From positions 124,001 to 188,000 of the forward strand of contig VZSE01012466.1 of NCBI GenBank assembly GCA_013398275.1: 64,000 bases of DNA. Reading direction: 5' to 3'. The DNA comes from Promerops cafer. Its lineage: Eukaryota; Chordata; Aves; Passeriformes; Nectariniidae. Shown here one piece after another: positions 63,542-64,000 of this stretch. The translations under genes were made by a program, and so were the position numbers. The notes beneath the pieces were generated by a model that worked only from the letters and a program-made list of their open reading frames with translations, was not told the origin of the DNA and made no database searches. Each line of letters begins with the position of its first letter. The first letter of the stretch is position 1.

Positions 63542-63590
63542 ATCATGGAATCATAGAATATCCTGAATTGAAAGGGATCCACGATGATTT
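63542..63590 (-). mobile_element. CR1 LINE 3'-terminal stub
   Basis: The plus strand reads ATCATAGAATATCCTGAATT, then GAAAGGGATCC, then a degraded GATCATCGAGTC-like block. This is the reverse complement of a CR1 3' terminus of the subfamily whose tail reads ATAGAATATCCTGAGTTGGA in this orientation. It differs from the tail at 54.55 kb, so at least two CR1 subfamilies are present. Only about 50 bases remain. Confidence 0.85.
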
Positions 63591-64000
63591 TTGAGATCAT
63601 CCTAGTGATGAGTGAGTCTCAATGAAAAGGGCCCTATTTCAGGTTACAAGCCAATTGCATTGTATATGGCATTGAGAATGTGTTTGCATTTAGATTGAAT
63701 AACAACATGCTAGGAAATTTTAAGATGTACACCAAAAAACCCTTATTATGCTGTTTATACATTTCATTTTGAAAGCATAATCCATTCAGGAATGTTTGTG
63801 ACCTAAAATTCTGTAACTTTTATTTCTTTTTATATTGCCTTCATTTTCCTGGTGCTGCAGATATGAGGAGTATGATATGAGAAATATTTATGACATAAGT
63901 GCATTTCCCTTGAAATGGCCTCTGATAACATGGTTGCTTGAGAGAGCAGTGGTGGGAGAGTTGGTGACTTAGAGTTCAAATCACTTAGTTAAGCACATTT
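63591..64000. other. non-coding stretch, nothing seen
   Basis: AT-rich sequence running off the end of the window. I see no gene, repeat or distinctive signal. Confidence 0.7.

Noticed and set aside
63970..63982. B-box-like GTTCAAATC, possible tRNA or SINE internal promoter
   Set aside because: No A box, no cloverleaf pairing upstream, and it lies at the window end.
1..64000. Search for CRISPR arrays, operons, rRNA, tRNA genes and intact retroviral LTRs
   Set aside because: None seen: no regularly spaced repeats, no cloverleaf sequences, and no paired long direct repeats with TG...CA ends were noticed by eye.

Overview
This window is vertebrate nuclear DNA and most likely comes from a bird. 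The best evidence is a scatter of CR1 LINE fragments carrying the typical avian 3' end. Some retain the C-terminal end of the CR1 reverse transcriptase and the terminal ATTCTATGA-like tail. The rest is AT-rich, single-copy-looking sequence with short microsatellites, homopolymer runs and no recognisable SINEs. No bacterial-style gene organisation, tRNA, rRNA, CRISPR array or intact protein-coding gene was recognised. The longest open frames are about 150-165 codons. They lie on both strands, resemble no family I know, and are about what chance gives in this much non-coding DNA. The window therefore looks intergenic, or like introns of a large gene.

Layout. 1-23.3 kb is non-coding, with CR1 copies at 3.8-4.4 kb (minus), 9.6-9.9 kb (plus) and a stub at 18.7 kb. 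23.4-25.0 kb is the one compositionally distinct segment. It has a G-quadruplex motif, a polypurine tract and a compact CpG-rich core at about 24.58-24.87 kb, and looks like a promoter or first exon whose gene and direction I cannot name. 25-44 kb is non-coding, with a 25-bp near-perfect palindrome at 28.4 kb, a minus-strand G-quadruplex motif at 33.1 kb and a plausible exon at 33.37-33.51 kb. About 44.08-46.51 kb holds a heavily decayed but collinear non-LTR retrotransposon ORF2 on the plus strand. It runs from an endonuclease domain to the reverse-transcriptase C-terminus, resembles the RTE clade and is clearly not CR1. 46.5-64 kb is non-coding, with three more CR1 3' fragments (54.6, 58.9 and 63.6 kb, all minus) and a plausible exon at 62.86-62.96 kb.

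No undescribed biological system was found. The observations most worth a second look are the old RTE-like relic (unusual because CR1 dominates bird genomes), the CpG-rich candidate promoter, and four splice-site-bounded open segments. All exon calls are low-confidence because splice-like signals with short open frames are frequent by chance in 64 kb.
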